Positions 34,996-46,220 of a DNA stretch of 64,000 nucleotides are shown piece after piece. Below the pieces are notes generated by a model, which was not told the origin of the DNA, did no database searches, and worked only from the letters and a program-made list of their open reading frames with translations. Source of the stretch: Maratus speciosus (lineage: Eukaryota; Arthropoda; Arachnida; Araneae; Salticidae); assembly GCA_963932465.1 (NCBI GenBank), contig OZ010792.1, positions 19,795,701-19,859,700 on the forward strand. The letters are read 5' to 3'. Every line of letters begins with the position of its first letter. The first letter of the stretch is position 1. The translations under genes and the position numbers were made by a program.

Positions 34996-35174
34996 AGGGC
35001 TCCCAAATGGTCCACCAACTGAATACCAATAAATTTTAACAGAAAATTTTATGGTAGGTTTGCGCTAGAATTAAGTTTCAAAGGTGATTCCGGATCGGTT
35101 TGTAAGAAAAACCTAAAACGAAAAATTTCTAAAATAATATTGGTATTCAGTTGGGGACCGTTTGGGAGCCCTGA
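34996..35174. mobile_element. AGGGCTCCC-ended MITE with empty-site relative
   Basis: Ends AGGGCTCCCAAATGGTCC and GGACCGTTTGGGAGCCCT, with further arm pairing (GAATACCAATA/TATTGGTATTC). ACATGC flanks both sides (34990-34995, 35175-35180). The unoccupied version TTACCTCGCATGCAAATAA is present near 38784-38802. Superfamily not assigned. Confidence 0.85.
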
Positions 35175-35199
35175 ACATGCAAATAATTAGAGATATCTA

Positions 35200-35476
35200 G
35201 ACACACGGCAGTGTGTCAGCCAAGTTCGCCTGAGATTGCCGTGTGTTATATTACACGAACCATTTCGAGCTGTTTTCGTCAAATTTCAATGCTTTACTAC
35301 TGAAAATCTATGAGATCTACGTACTTGTTATACGAAATGTGTAGTAAGGCCATCCTAATTACCCAAAATCCAAAATTTTATAAATAACGCATGATTAGTT
35401 TCCGAGATAATGACATTTGAAAATGTCCGATAATCGATAATTTTACCACTGACTGACTGACTCACTCACTCACTCA
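35200..35476 (+). repeat. Hairpin and GACT/CACT microsatellite
   Basis: ACACGGCA and TGCCGTGT pair around 35201-35247, and a TGACTGACTGACTCACTCAC run follows at about 35447-35475. With the array at 35881 this gives the hairpin, microsatellite, array order, though the gaps are larger than in families B, X and F. Confidence 0.5.
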
Positions 35477-35880
35477 TCAAAAAGATCTCATATATCTACT
35501 GCAGCTACAGGCTTCAAATTTGGTGCGAAGTTCGTTTACACTATAAAACTAAGGAATAAAATAAAAAAATTGTGAAAATCGATGATTTACCCACCTAGGG
35601 GTGTCCATTTTTACTTTAACATTACGTCTATTAGGCGAAATTTTAATTCACCGTAGGAGGGGACACTGTTCTATCGCCAAATACCGCCAAGTTTGTCGCC
35701 AACATGGCGATATATCGCCAAATTTGGCGACCAAAATTAGTCGCAAAAAGTGACGCCATCTTGGCGATATCTCTAATATTTCGCCAAATTCCCATAGACT
35801 TCCATTGTAAAAACCTATCTACTTACTGGGGGTTTATCTGGGTTTACTTGCTCACAGAAAATCAACAAATTGAGATATTT

Positions 35881-36900
35881 TAAACAATTCTTTCTAAGTG
35901 AGCCCTAATTAGGTTGGAGGCGTGAAATTTTGCATACTTATAGCTGAACACCTCACATAAAATGACAAATCATAAAATTTTAAAAAGTCCTACATTTAAC
36001 CCTTTGGGCTCCCACATGTGTATTTTAAACAATTCTTTCTATGTGAGGCCCTATTTAGGTTGGAGGTGTGAAATTTTGCATACTTATAGCTGAACACCTC
36101 ACATCAAATGACAAATCATAAAATTTTGAAAAAGTCGTACATTTAACCCTCTGGGCTCTCACATGTGTATTTCAAACAATATTTTCTAAGTGAGCCCCTA
36201 ATTAGGTTGGCGGCGTGAAAATTTGCATACTTATAGCTGAACACACATCAAATGACAAACCATAAAATTTTGAAAAGTCGTACATTTAACCCTTTGGGCT
36301 CCCACATGTGTATTTTAAACAATTCTTTCTAAGTGAGCCCCTAATTAGGTTGGAGGCGTGAAATTTTGCATACTTATAGCTGAACACACATCAAATGACA
36401 AACCATAAAATTTTGAAAAGTCGTACATTTAACCTTTTGGGCTCCCACATGTGTATTTTAAACAATTCTTTCTAAGTGAGACCCTATTTAAGTTGGAGGC
36501 GTGAAATTTTGCATACTTATAGCTGAACACCGTCATGCGACAAATCATGAAATTTTGAAAAAGTCGTACATTTAACCCTTTGGGCTTCCACATGCGCATT
36601 TTAAGCAATTCTTTTTAACTGAGCCCCTTATTAAATTGCAGATTTGAAATTTTGCATACTTATAGCAGAACACCTGAGGCCAGGTGACAAATCATAAAAT
36701 CTTGAAAAAGGTCTTACGCTTAACCCTTTGAGCTACCAAATATATATTTTAAGCAATTCTTTCTAAGGGAGCCCCTAATTAAGTTGGAGACATGACTTTT
36801 TGCATACGTATAGCTGAATACATCAGACCACACGACAAATCATAAAATTTTCAAAAAGTCTTATATTATTTACTCCTCCGCGCTCTAACTTGTGTATTTA
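35881..36900 (+). repeat. ~144-bp tandem array (family E)
   Basis: Seven units start at 35881, 36026, 36173, 36316, 36459, 36602 and 36750. Shared words are CAATTCTTTCTAAGTGAG, AATTAGGTTGGAGGCGTG and ATTTTGCATACTTATAGC. The last two units are most diverged. Confidence 0.92.
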
Positions 36901-37011
36901 AAGCAATTTTTCTATCCTCCGCCCTTTTCACCCGGGGAGCACTTTTCCAACTTTTACCGACACACCTTTGACCATTCTTTCATATTATGTACCATAACCT
37001 TACATATTTTA

Positions 37012-37167
37012 GTTCCACTTTTTACCGCCAGGGGCGCCTACTTATCTCGGGTGCTATGGGCTCAATGCCCTCGACTAATATATCTATGGATAGTATGTAA
37101 AAAGGAGTTTCGTTCGGATAGAGGTTTGTTTAGAATAGAGTGCGCCCCTGGTTGCGAAATGTGGAAC
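37012..37167. repeat. CCAGGGGCGC inverted pair
   Basis: GTTCCAC…CGCCAGGGGCGC near 37012-37042 and its inverse near 37140-37167 flank a block whose reverse complement matches 25591-25690. Possibly the remains of a small inverted-repeat element present at both places. Confidence 0.5.
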
Positions 37168-37728
37168 GAACAGATTTTTCAAAAGGATAAAGTGTTTTGA
37201 AAGGAACATTAAACGAAATCCTCTGTGCGATCTGTGATCACACTTACCCACTTGTTATTTTCAAAATCATCAAAGAAAAGGATATTTAGTTAATTAAATT
37301 TGAAAATCCAGCGAGGGGCAATGTCCTCCCTCTGCACTGCCTCTTTGCCGTCACCCATGGATGAATGATACATAGTGTGGCATAAGCACATAACTTTATT
37401 TTTCACTTTCAGTACAAATAAGCAGGCCCAGCTATAGGATATTTAATGGAAAATTTTATAAAAAAATTTAACATAGGAATTTAATAGGAATCGCTGATTC
37501 AGAAACAATAAAAATTTCGAATCAATACATTTCGTTTCAAAACATGCATTCAATGTAGCAGTATTAAAATATAGATTTCTGCCGCAAATTGACAGCCAAA
37601 TAGTTTGTTGTAGGAAATTAAAATTAAAATTGAATGTTGCTTGGTGAATAAAATAGTCACATGTAAACACATCAAAAAGCATTGAGTAAAGTGTCTAAAT
37701 ATATTGTAACTTTACAAAAAATAATGAC
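37168..37728. other. No recognisable gene
   Basis: AT-rich sequence inside composite element C, with no match. Confidence 0.4.
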
Positions 37729-38721
37729 ATCTAACAAAAACATAGCTGTGAAAAAAGGGAGCCAAGTTCTGTAAAGACAATGGCAAGAAAGGAAGTGATA
37801 TCTAAATGGGTGCCAAGTTCAAATAAAATTCACTCAAACTTACCTACTTAAGAATTATAGCATTTTTTTAAATTGTTTAGAAATAAAAATTATTGATAGC
37901 ATATTAATAATAAATCTAGAACTTCCCAAGTTTTTGATAAATGTTATGCCTATCAATTTCATGTCTTAATATAATGGTGATGTTAATATTATTAACAATG
38001 TCATTACAAAAAATATAGTTATTATTATAAACAAATGACTCATGTTAAAGATTTGATAAACTAATAAATACACAGATACAATCCCGCTCGTCTTTGGTTA
38101 TCACTCTAGAACACACCCTCCAGAAACCTCAATGCAAACAGACTAAGATACCTGACAAAGAGACAGATATACTTACGCTTGTTCTTCGTCATCACTCTAG
38201 AGACTGCACCCCTTTAACCCTTTTCAGGGGCAAATAACTTTTATTCGTGAAATGCTGAAATGATTGAGTCACACCAGAATTTAAAAACAAATTTATTTCA
38301 AAATGGGCAAAAGCTTCTTTTCACGTATTTAATAAAATTAAACTTTTTAGTCCTGAATTCTGGTGTCAATATGGCATTTTGCAGTTAAATTAGGTGATAT
38401 ATTTTATTCCACCGCCCTTCAAGGGGAAGGAGCTCACTCAAATTAAAGCTTCCAATCATGAAATAACAAGATTTGATATAATAATGTCATTATTAAAAAT
38501 AAATGACTCGTAGGTAAAAACTTGTCAAGTTCTAGATTTATTATTAATATGCTATCAATAATTTTTATTTCTAAACAATTTAAAAAATGCTATAATACTT
38601 CAGTAAGTAAGTTTGAGTGAATTTTATTTGAACTTGGCATCCACTTAGATATCACTTATTTTCTTGCCATTGTCTTTACAGAACTTGACTCCCTTTTTTC
38701 ACAGCTATGTTTTTGTTAGAT
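37729..38721. mobile_element. 993-bp long-inverted-repeat element
   Basis: ATCTAACAAAAACATAGCTG at the left is the inverse of CAGCTATGTTTTTGTTAGAT at the right; pairing continues for about 250-330 bp per arm. The centre has two diverged direct copies of a TCACTCTAGA.AC.CACCC block (about 38090 and 38190) and a smaller CACCAGAATT/GAATTCTGGTG pair. The target duplication is unclear; superfamily unknown. Confidence 0.7.
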
Positions 38722-39060
38722 ACATATTACGTACGCTACGTTACAATAATAAGAAGCTTTAGCGGGTATTACGATAATTCTTTTACCTCGCATGCAAATA
38801 ATTAGAGATTATTTAATTTCGCTTAATTATTATAAGTTTTTTAAAAAAAGAAACACATTTTATCACAAACATCAACAAAACTTTTTATTCCATTTATTCC
38901 TTTATTCCAAAGATATCGTTTTATCGTCGCGCTGCCATATTTTCATTAAAAAAAGGCTCAATAGTAGAAAAATATTTTACTAAATAGAATAGTTATTTTT
39001 AATTTTTGTTTTAGAATTAAATCCATGAACTGTCGTGCATAGAACGGGTTAAACAGCTAG

Positions 39061-40100
39061 TCCTAACATAAAACAAACAAAAAAGAAAAATCATGCGTCA
39101 ATCATAGATTATGAAAAACTTTCTAACACATTCAGACTAATGCAACAAAACTGCACCGATTAATAAGTTAAAATATTATGTCTAATTCAACCCTATGGAA
39201 ACGCATAACACATTTGAAAACACAATTTCAGCTGTTCCCATCTACAATCAGAAAATTATCCGAATTCTTTGAGCAGTCCTGCATATGATATATAGATTTG
39301 TATCTATTAACTACACCGTTAAAAATTTCGTGAAAAATTACCTCTGCTTTTAAAGACTATCTATTTTCTGACAAATGAGAACGCTACATAAACGCCTATG
39401 AAGCGTTCTCATTGGCCAGAAAATAGATAGCCTTTAAAAACAAAGGTAATTTTTCACGATATTTTTAACAGTGTATATGCATGCCAAATCTTAATTCTCT
39501 TAAAAAATACATAGATCTCAATTGAAAATTCCCCTTCAACAGTTTCCGCTAATAAGAAGAATGGTACGTGAATTATTTTGTGAAGATCTGTATAGGAGGT
39601 ATAGAATTTATATACAACGAGTAACATGCAAATAATTAGTTAAATTTAAAAGTGCATACCGAATTTTAAAACGCACTTCCATCAATTATTACTCAAAGGT
39701 GGTACTGCAGCCGATTTCTTTTGTTTGTCCCTGAAAATGAACGACAAATGCTATGAATGCCCTATTCTATCGTAATCGTAGTGAAATTCAGTGATCTATA
39801 CCAGCTTCAATACATTTGAAATAGCATATAATGTCATTAAAATGCTCTGCAAGCGATTTTTCCCCATATACCATAATGTAATGGAATTCTTTTGAGTGCC
39901 CCTGTAAATGAACTAGTATTAATCCTACATGCTTCATATTACAATGCCAAACATGCCTTGGTGATCCTAAATGAAGTTTATCAGTTGCACGAAAATCCGA
40001 GTATATTTACGGGAGTCAGAGCGTGAACGGACGGACAGGCAAACCGAATGCATAAACATTTTTGAACTTTGTTGGAAAGTGTTAAAAAGCCAGTCTTATA
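39061..40100 (+). repeat. Satellite carrier R2, copy 1
   Basis: Same order as 59452-60248: a subterminal AAACTTTCTAACA word, diverged units ending in CCCTGTAAATGAAC-type words, a GGACGGACAGG cap (about 40029) and TGTTGGAAAGTGTT (about 40070-40083). A 160-bp MITE (39314-39473) interrupts it. Confidence 0.75.
39314..39473. mobile_element. TA-inserted palindromic MITE with empty-site relative
   Basis: Ends CACCGTTAAAAAT and ATTTTTAACAGTG; arms pair through most of the element, including GAGAACGCT/AGCGTTCTC in the centre. TA flanks at 39312-39313 and 39474-39475. The related R2 copy near 59640-59660 has the unoccupied site AACTACATGCATGCC. Confidence 0.88.
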
Positions 40101-41339
40101 ATGCTTTTTACCTTAAATTTGCATATAATTGTACAAATTGCAAAGTGTGCATAATTCGAAATATGCAAATATCTCAAAAACTAGACGTGTTAGAGAAAAT
40201 GTAAAATTAGATTCGGAATCAGCACAAAAAACTGAATAAGATTAAAGTAATTCGGTTTTGTGGCAGAGTAAAAGTTCGAATTTTCTGTCCGGTATTTTCT
40301 CAGATTCCAATATAAATAGAATAAAGAAGGAAAAAAAAGCAAAAAGAGGTTTGAAATAACAAGTTAACAGTGTTTCTTTCTATTCCTTCTTTCAAAATTA
40401 CTCAAACATACATATGTTTAAAAGTATTTTAATTTCTAATACTTACTTTTACTTTGTGAAGATTCCTTTAGTTAATTTATTTCAAATTATGTTACAGAAT
40501 GTTATGTTGTTGTCTCTCTCTCTAGTCTCACTTTATTTAGCTATTTCATGTAAATACTTTTTTGGAATTTCTTTATATTTTTTTCGAAATTTCACTAGCG
40601 GTTCATTTCGAGGCACTCTGTATAGCGACTTTATCAACAGAAGTCATACTCCGATATTCAAAATTATCTTCTTCCCATAACTGCTGCTTCATTCCGGTGT
40701 AACTCCAAACATTTTCAACGCCTTGTTTGCGTATTTTCGCCATGTTTTATAGGCTAATAACACTGTTAAAACGATGTTATAGGAAATTATAGTCCTTATA
40801 AAGTAATAGCGACAATCTGTCAAACATCAGTTCAACAAGAATTACATAGTTGTTACATATGTTTTTACTTACTGCTGCATTTATTTAACAGTTTTGAAGT
40901 TCAGTTTTTATTGAACTTTTAAAGGTTTGTAATCTTTTTGCGCAAAAATCGCTAGTCACCACAAATTCGGAACTGTATTCTTAACTTTTTTTAATCGAAA
41001 AATTTTCTAAAACAATTTAAGTCAATTTTTAACAGTTTCGATGTTCAGTTTTTGTCGAACTATTGAAAATGGCACTTAAAATCACAACCGCTTTTTTCCC
41101 AAAATAATAACTTAAATCTGTTTTATTTGCTACATTTTAAAACCACAAGAAACATAATTTTAATTTTAAGTAATTTACGTTATAATTTCACTATACAGCA
41201 AACCAACAAGCAAACATATATCATGGATTATCTTCTAATCTGAAAAGTTAACGTCTCAAAAATTTTCAAACACAATTAGGAGTGATAAAAAATGTAAAAT
41301 ATTTGTTTTAATTCTTTCATCTTGATAAATAAGAGATCC
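40101..41339. other. No recognisable gene
   Basis: AT-rich DNA. An 88-codon Phe/Leu-rich frame at 40414-40680 looks membrane-like, but nothing supports it as a gene. Confidence 0.4.
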
Positions 41340-41545
41340 AACTTTATTTTTTTAGCTTTTTCTTAAAGAAAATAAATTTTCTAAAATGAGTTTGTGTGTC
41401 GCTGAAATCGCATTATCTTTCTTATGAATAGTTTTAAGAGGGAATTCCGAAGCTATTTATTATCTCTGAATAGGGTGTCTCTCTAAGCAGGTTTTTTATT
41501 GTTTGGATCAAGGCAGCATATTAAGAATTTCTTTTAATTTTAATA
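41340..41545 (+). repeat. Dispersed repeat R3, copy 1
   Basis: Contains GAAAATAAATTTTCTAAAATGAG, ATTATCTTTCTTATGA, TATTTATTATCTCTGAATAG and ATTAAGAATTTCTTTTAATTTT, matched in order at 48476-48690 and 57310-57560. Non-coding; ends not defined. Confidence 0.7.
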
Positions 41546-41876
41546 AAACACACACACATTACAGTATATAATAAAACACACAAAAATACTTAATTCTTTG
41601 AACCCTTAATTGCGTTTATATCATGCAAATACTTTTATTGAATATATTATTAAAAAACTGTAATACGTGACTGTTAGAAATAAATAATCAGTATGGCTCA
41701 TTTTTAATTATTTTGTTTAGTTAGGTTTTATTTGAAATTAATTATTATTTTAGAAAATAGGGCTTTAAAAATTTCCTCTTAGTTACCGTTTTTTTTTTAA
41801 GGTTTCTTTTCTTTGTATATCTTGCACAATTTTTATATTTGATCCGTGATTATGGATATCATTTTAATGCTTTTAA

Positions 41877-42765
41877 GGGAGTTCGGGGCTCAAAATTCTA
41901 TTTTTTTTTTATTTATACAGATTTTGTTATGATTTTTTTTTCTGAAATATGTTTTAATATAATAAGAATATTAAATGTAAAAAAAAAAAAAAAAAAAATC
42001 TGGAAAATTTTTATTTTTTAACAAATTTTAAAATTTTAAACTTATTTAATTTTTGATATAACTCTGGAAATGCTTACTCAATTTACAAAATTTTCACACT
42101 TTTATGTACAGAAAATGTGTCATTTTAATTTGTCTTCCGGATTTCTTAAAATACTGATTATGAATTTTATAAAAAAAAAAAATTAAGTAAAAAGTTTTTT
42201 ATGAGTGAGTTTTGCATTAATTAGCATATTTTCACAATTATCCCTCAAAATTTAAAATCCTGAAGACAAGTTGTTGGAAATATAGCATAAAATCTCTGTT
42301 GAAAATTTCACACATATGTCTTGCAAGGAACTTTATATATATTCTTTTAAAGTTGACAAATCGTGAAAAAATTCATTCTTAGGTAAATGAAGTTAAAATT
42401 CTCGTCAGAGGCAGTGTTGCCAGTGGATTACTTCTTTTTAAATTCAGATTTCTTGAAAGGCACCACTTTTTTGAAACGGTAAAATTCACTTTGTTTTCTC
42501 CTTAATTAATATGTCATTAAATAATTTAATTATTAATGTCATTAAATTTTACCGTTTAAAAAATGTGGTGCCAATCAAGAATCTGATTTTTAAAAAAGTA
42601 GCCCATCTGGCAACACTGGTCAGAGGGTAGCTGATGCATCGATTCTCAAGGCAAAAGGTGTTTCATCTCTAGATCTAATGAAGATAAAAGCATGTGGTTT
42701 GCGGTATTTTTTTAAGCCAGTTAAAAAAATTGCATTTTTTTGAGAATTTTTAGCCCCGGATCCCC
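41877..42765. mobile_element. TTAA-flanked non-autonomous element (Kolobok-like)
   Basis: Ends GGGAGTTCGGGGCTC and AGCCCCGGATCCCC, each beside TTAA (41873-41876 and 42766-42769). The terminal layout resembles that of 10768-13019. A hAT-type MITE (42412-42618) lies inside. No coding capacity. Confidence 0.7.
42412..42618. mobile_element. 207-bp hAT-type MITE nested in the TTAA element
   Basis: Ends CAGTGTTGCCAG and CTGGCAACACTG with an exact 8-bp duplication GTCAGAGG (42404-42411, 42619-42626). The arms pair along most of the element. Ends are shared with the 1-kb hAT copies, but the interior differs. Confidence 0.92.
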
Positions 42766-42769
42766 TTAA

Positions 42770-43970
42770 AAAGTCCTATTTCAAAATCATATATTTATTT
42801 ATCTCTCAATAAATATTCTTAATTTTATTCAAGTTATCCTTCTGGACCAGCACTTGAGTAACCCACCCATTATATATAGGCTCCTAGAAGTCCCTGTAAC
42901 AAAAGGAATGTACCTTTTGACTTTGAGAGGTGACCTTAAAACAGAACAGAGATAATGCCATGTACACATATTGATGGACAGAATGCATGATATTACTATC
43001 GAATGAATGATTAGGGCATGCGCATAAACATACTTTCCAACCTTTGTATATATTTTTAATCAATTGCACTAGAAAATTAGTTAAAAAAAGGAAACAAAAT
43101 CCTAATTACCAACCTTCGTAATTTTTTTAATCAATTATCTTCAGAAATTTTGAATATAAAAAGAATTTGTATAGTTTTGTGAGTTTTAGTGAATTAATTT
43201 ACAGCTTTTCCAGCCCAAGCTTGGTGAGAGTAACTCTGAACAGTGCTAACTTTTTTCTCTTTTTAATTCTTCTTTCTAGTAGTTTTATGACTACAGCTAG
43301 AACATTATATAATATTATTTAAGATATTTATTATTATTTTTTTTTTACTCATCTTAAATATTAACTTAAAATTTAACTTTAATCCATTTTTATACTTAAC
43401 TAAATATTTTCTCTTTAAATTTCTTATTTTTTTCTCTCAAGTAGTTCTAAACTGCAGCTTAACTTATCCCAGTGGCTTACAATACATAAGATATTTCATT
43501 TCCTAGAGTGGGTGTTAAGCTGATATCAACTAGGAAACCCCTCATTGCTGCTCACCTGTTTAGCACCTGTTCAGCACCTGTTCAGTGAATTAATTTATTA
43601 AAATAGAATTCATTTTTTCGTTACAAAATTTGTGGTAGTAATTGAATAATAATGATAATAATAATAAAAACAAAACAGACTGGCAGCTATGCTTTTGTGC
43701 GTGACCGAATAATTCATTCGAACAATAAAATCATCTATTCGGCCCATTACTATATGCACGGAATATGAGGGTCAATTTAGAGAAAGTGGCCACGAGTGAT
43801 TGTATCATCCCAGCGGGGAAAAATCCAGCCAATTCTTTAGGAGGAAAAGGGGATGCAAAAAATGACTTCCAAGCTGGACAAGAACGATTTTTCCACGAGA
43901 AGTTTAAATTTCACGAAAATTTTTGATGTGCCACAATGTAGTCTTTCATGCAACAAAAATTCCCGAGTCG
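42770..43970. other. No recognisable gene
   Basis: AT-rich DNA. A short repeated CACCTGTTCAGCACCTGTTC occurs near 43555-43580. Confidence 0.4.
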
Positions 43971-43977
43971 GGGCAAC

Positions 43978-44236
43978 CACGAGCCGTTAATTCCCAAATT
44001 GGCTCAGCCGAGCTCAGCAATCTGATTGGCTAAAACTGATATTTATATAGTTGAAAATTATATTTATTTTCTTATGAAGTAGTGTAATGTAAAATAGAAT
44101 GCAATTATAATGACTAAAATTGATTTATTTTGTTAAATTTAATCAAAATCACAGTAAAGTAATCCAAAATATTAATATTAACGAACAATCAGATCGCTGA
44201 GTTCGGGTGAACCAATTTGGGAATTAACGGCTCGTG
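43978..44236. mobile_element. CACGAGCCG-ended MITE
   Basis: Ends CACGAGCCGTTAATTCCCAA and TTGGGAATTAACGGCTCGTG with further pairing (CAGCAATCTGATTG/CAATCAGATCGCTG). A 7-bp duplication GGGCAAC flanks it (43971-43977, 44237-44243). Superfamily unassigned. Confidence 0.85.
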
Positions 44237-44824
44237 GGGCAACCCGGTCAAAGAGGCTCCAAGCCATCAAAGCTTCCATTATGTGTGAATGCTGATGAGC
44301 CAATTTCTATAAACAAATGTAATGTATGTTACATTTATGTATGTAATGTATGTAATTAATGTATGTAATTAATGTAAGTTACCAGTATGGTGGTTCATAA
44401 TTTTCTTTTCTTTTTTCTTTCTTTTTCATTATTCTGTTTCCATTTTTTTGTAAGATAATCTTTTCATATAATTTATTAATTATTAAATATTGGTTTTAAA
44501 TAGTTTTTCATTATTATCAAAATTTAAAAGGTAATTAGCAGGGCAGCATTGTGCCCACCTTAATTAAAGTTTAGCTAATCTTTGTACTCACCTCTCCCAC
44601 AATATCTCATGCATTATTTAACGTAATTTCAAACTATGTAATGTGTTTTAATTAAATGCATGCCGAAATGGCAAATGCCAATTTACACATACTTATAAAA
44701 AAATGCTATTTAACATGTTGTTAGTCAGTAAGAGTATTTTTGTATAATATGAAAAGAACTTAATTTTTTTAATAAATGCTAAATTGAATTGTATTTTTGC
44801 CTTTGGTTTGATTTTTGGCATTCT

Positions 44825-44860
<36 letters not shown>

Positions 44861-45425
44861 TAATAAGTATGTTTTTTAGAGTCGCGAAAAGTATTTCGAT
44901 TTATAATAGGTGATAATTAATACTCGCGATGATACTAAATAATACTCGCGCTGTTGCTAATTAATACTTGCAATGATGCTAAGAATCTAATAGCCTTTGT
45001 TATTTTTCCTTTTCTCCCACTTCCATTTTTATTTCTTTTTCTCATTCATCTATTTAATTATTGAGGATTGCTATTTAAATTACTGTATTCTAAATCATTT
45101 TTTAAGTTATAACTTTATCAATCCTAACTATATCTTATTAATTAATTAACGTCATTATTTATGGAAATGTTTCGGATGTTTAAGCATCTGCTTTCCAGTT
45201 TCTTATTTTACAAAATTTATGCCTTATAAGTTGACAGTTTCTCCTTCTTTTATTGTTTTTTTTTTATTGTTATAGCCTTTGCAGATTAGTTATAACCAGC
45301 GCATAATAGCGAAGCCAGTTTTTACACAACCGGACAGCTAATGAAATTACATCTCTAATTTGTATACTCCACTAAACTTTCTCTTCTTTAACACCTTTTA
45401 ATGCCTTGCAAGAGAAAATTTCACA
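44237..45425. repeat. Simple-sequence-rich stretch without genes
   Basis: ATGTATGTAATTA-type microsatellite at about 44318-44380, a T34 run at 44826-44859, and three ~27-bp diverged units of TAATACTCGCGATGATACTAA at about 44920-44990. Nothing coding. Confidence 0.75.
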
Positions 45426-45427
45426 TA

Positions 45428-46218
45428 CAGTAAAACCTCTCAAAAGCGACCACGTTCCGTTTCAATAAAAATTGGTCGCTCCAAGAGATGGTCTCTTAAT
45501 GGAGGTCATGTTTAAATCTAGAATTTAATTGTTGAAAAAAGGTAACAATTAATGTTACTAAAATTTATTATTACATATTATTACTTATTACGCATTAGGA
45601 AAAAATATGAAAATTTAACTATAAAAACAAAAGTTAATTACATAAGTTAATTACTGCAGAGTTTAAAAAAGGAATACATTGACGCTTGCTTTGATTTTAC
45701 GGTTTTATCTTTCATAACTTTTATTTCCAAGTCCTTTCGAAGTTCAGTAAATTAATGCAATTTTTTTTGGACGGGAAAAAATAATGACGATTTAATTAAT
45801 TTATCCATTTCTTTGAGAGTTTCCTGACAGAATAGGGCAGGGGAGTTTATTGACCATCATTCTTAATTTGTCATTCAGAGTTAAATTCATTGCCTAAAAA
45901 GCCATAAAGCTGTTTAAACATTTAAAAGTTGCCGGAATAAAAAAAAATTCTAAACTTAGTTTAGAAGTTTGATGAATAATGCGCTCTCCGGAATTATTTT
46001 TCTAATAAAACCTTCTTCAAGCGACCAGGAAAAAACGGAATTTGTTTCATTCTCTTCAAAGAAATGGGTCGCTCATGGAGGGAGTTCAACTGGGATGGTC
46101 TCTGAATGGAGGCAAAAATAGTATTAAGCCAATGGGAATAAATTTCGTTCCATGAAAAAAATGGTCGTTTAGGGAGGTGGTCGCTTAATGGAGGTGGTGG
46201 CACAGGGAAGTTTCACCG
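45428..46218. mobile_element. pogo/Tigger-like non-autonomous element
   Basis: Left end CAGTAAAACCTCTCAAAAGC after TA (45426-45427); right end inverse CGGTGAAACTTCCC before TA (46219-46220). GGTCGCTTAATGGAGG-type words recur in both subterminal regions. A CAGT start with TA insertion fits pogo/Tigger-type elements. No transposase frame. Confidence 0.65.
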
Positions 46219-46220
46219 TA

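Larger units (their letters stand above)
34629..39060 (+). mobile_element. Helitron-like element C (composite)
   Basis: Starts TC after CTAG (34629) with AAAATTTGTTTGTCTGTC soon after, and ends CTAG (39057-39060) followed by T. Inside are a MITE (34996-35174), a ~144-bp array, an inverted-repeat element (37729-38721) and a duplicated segment (34965-35185 and 38752-38810). No protein domain seen. Treating the two ends as one element is inference. Confidence 0.5.

Noticed and set aside
40414..40680. An 88-codon Phe/Leu-rich frame that might be a small membrane protein
   Set aside because: AT-rich DNA gives such translations often. There is no family pattern, splice evidence or conserved motif.
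41877..42765. piggyBac assignment for the TTAA elements
   Set aside because: piggyBac ends begin CCC after TTAA; these begin GGG or AGGG. Kolobok-like is the better fit, though not proven.
42840..43060. Another R2 copy
   Set aside because: Only GCATAAACATACTTTCCAACC is similar; the rest does not follow the R2 order.
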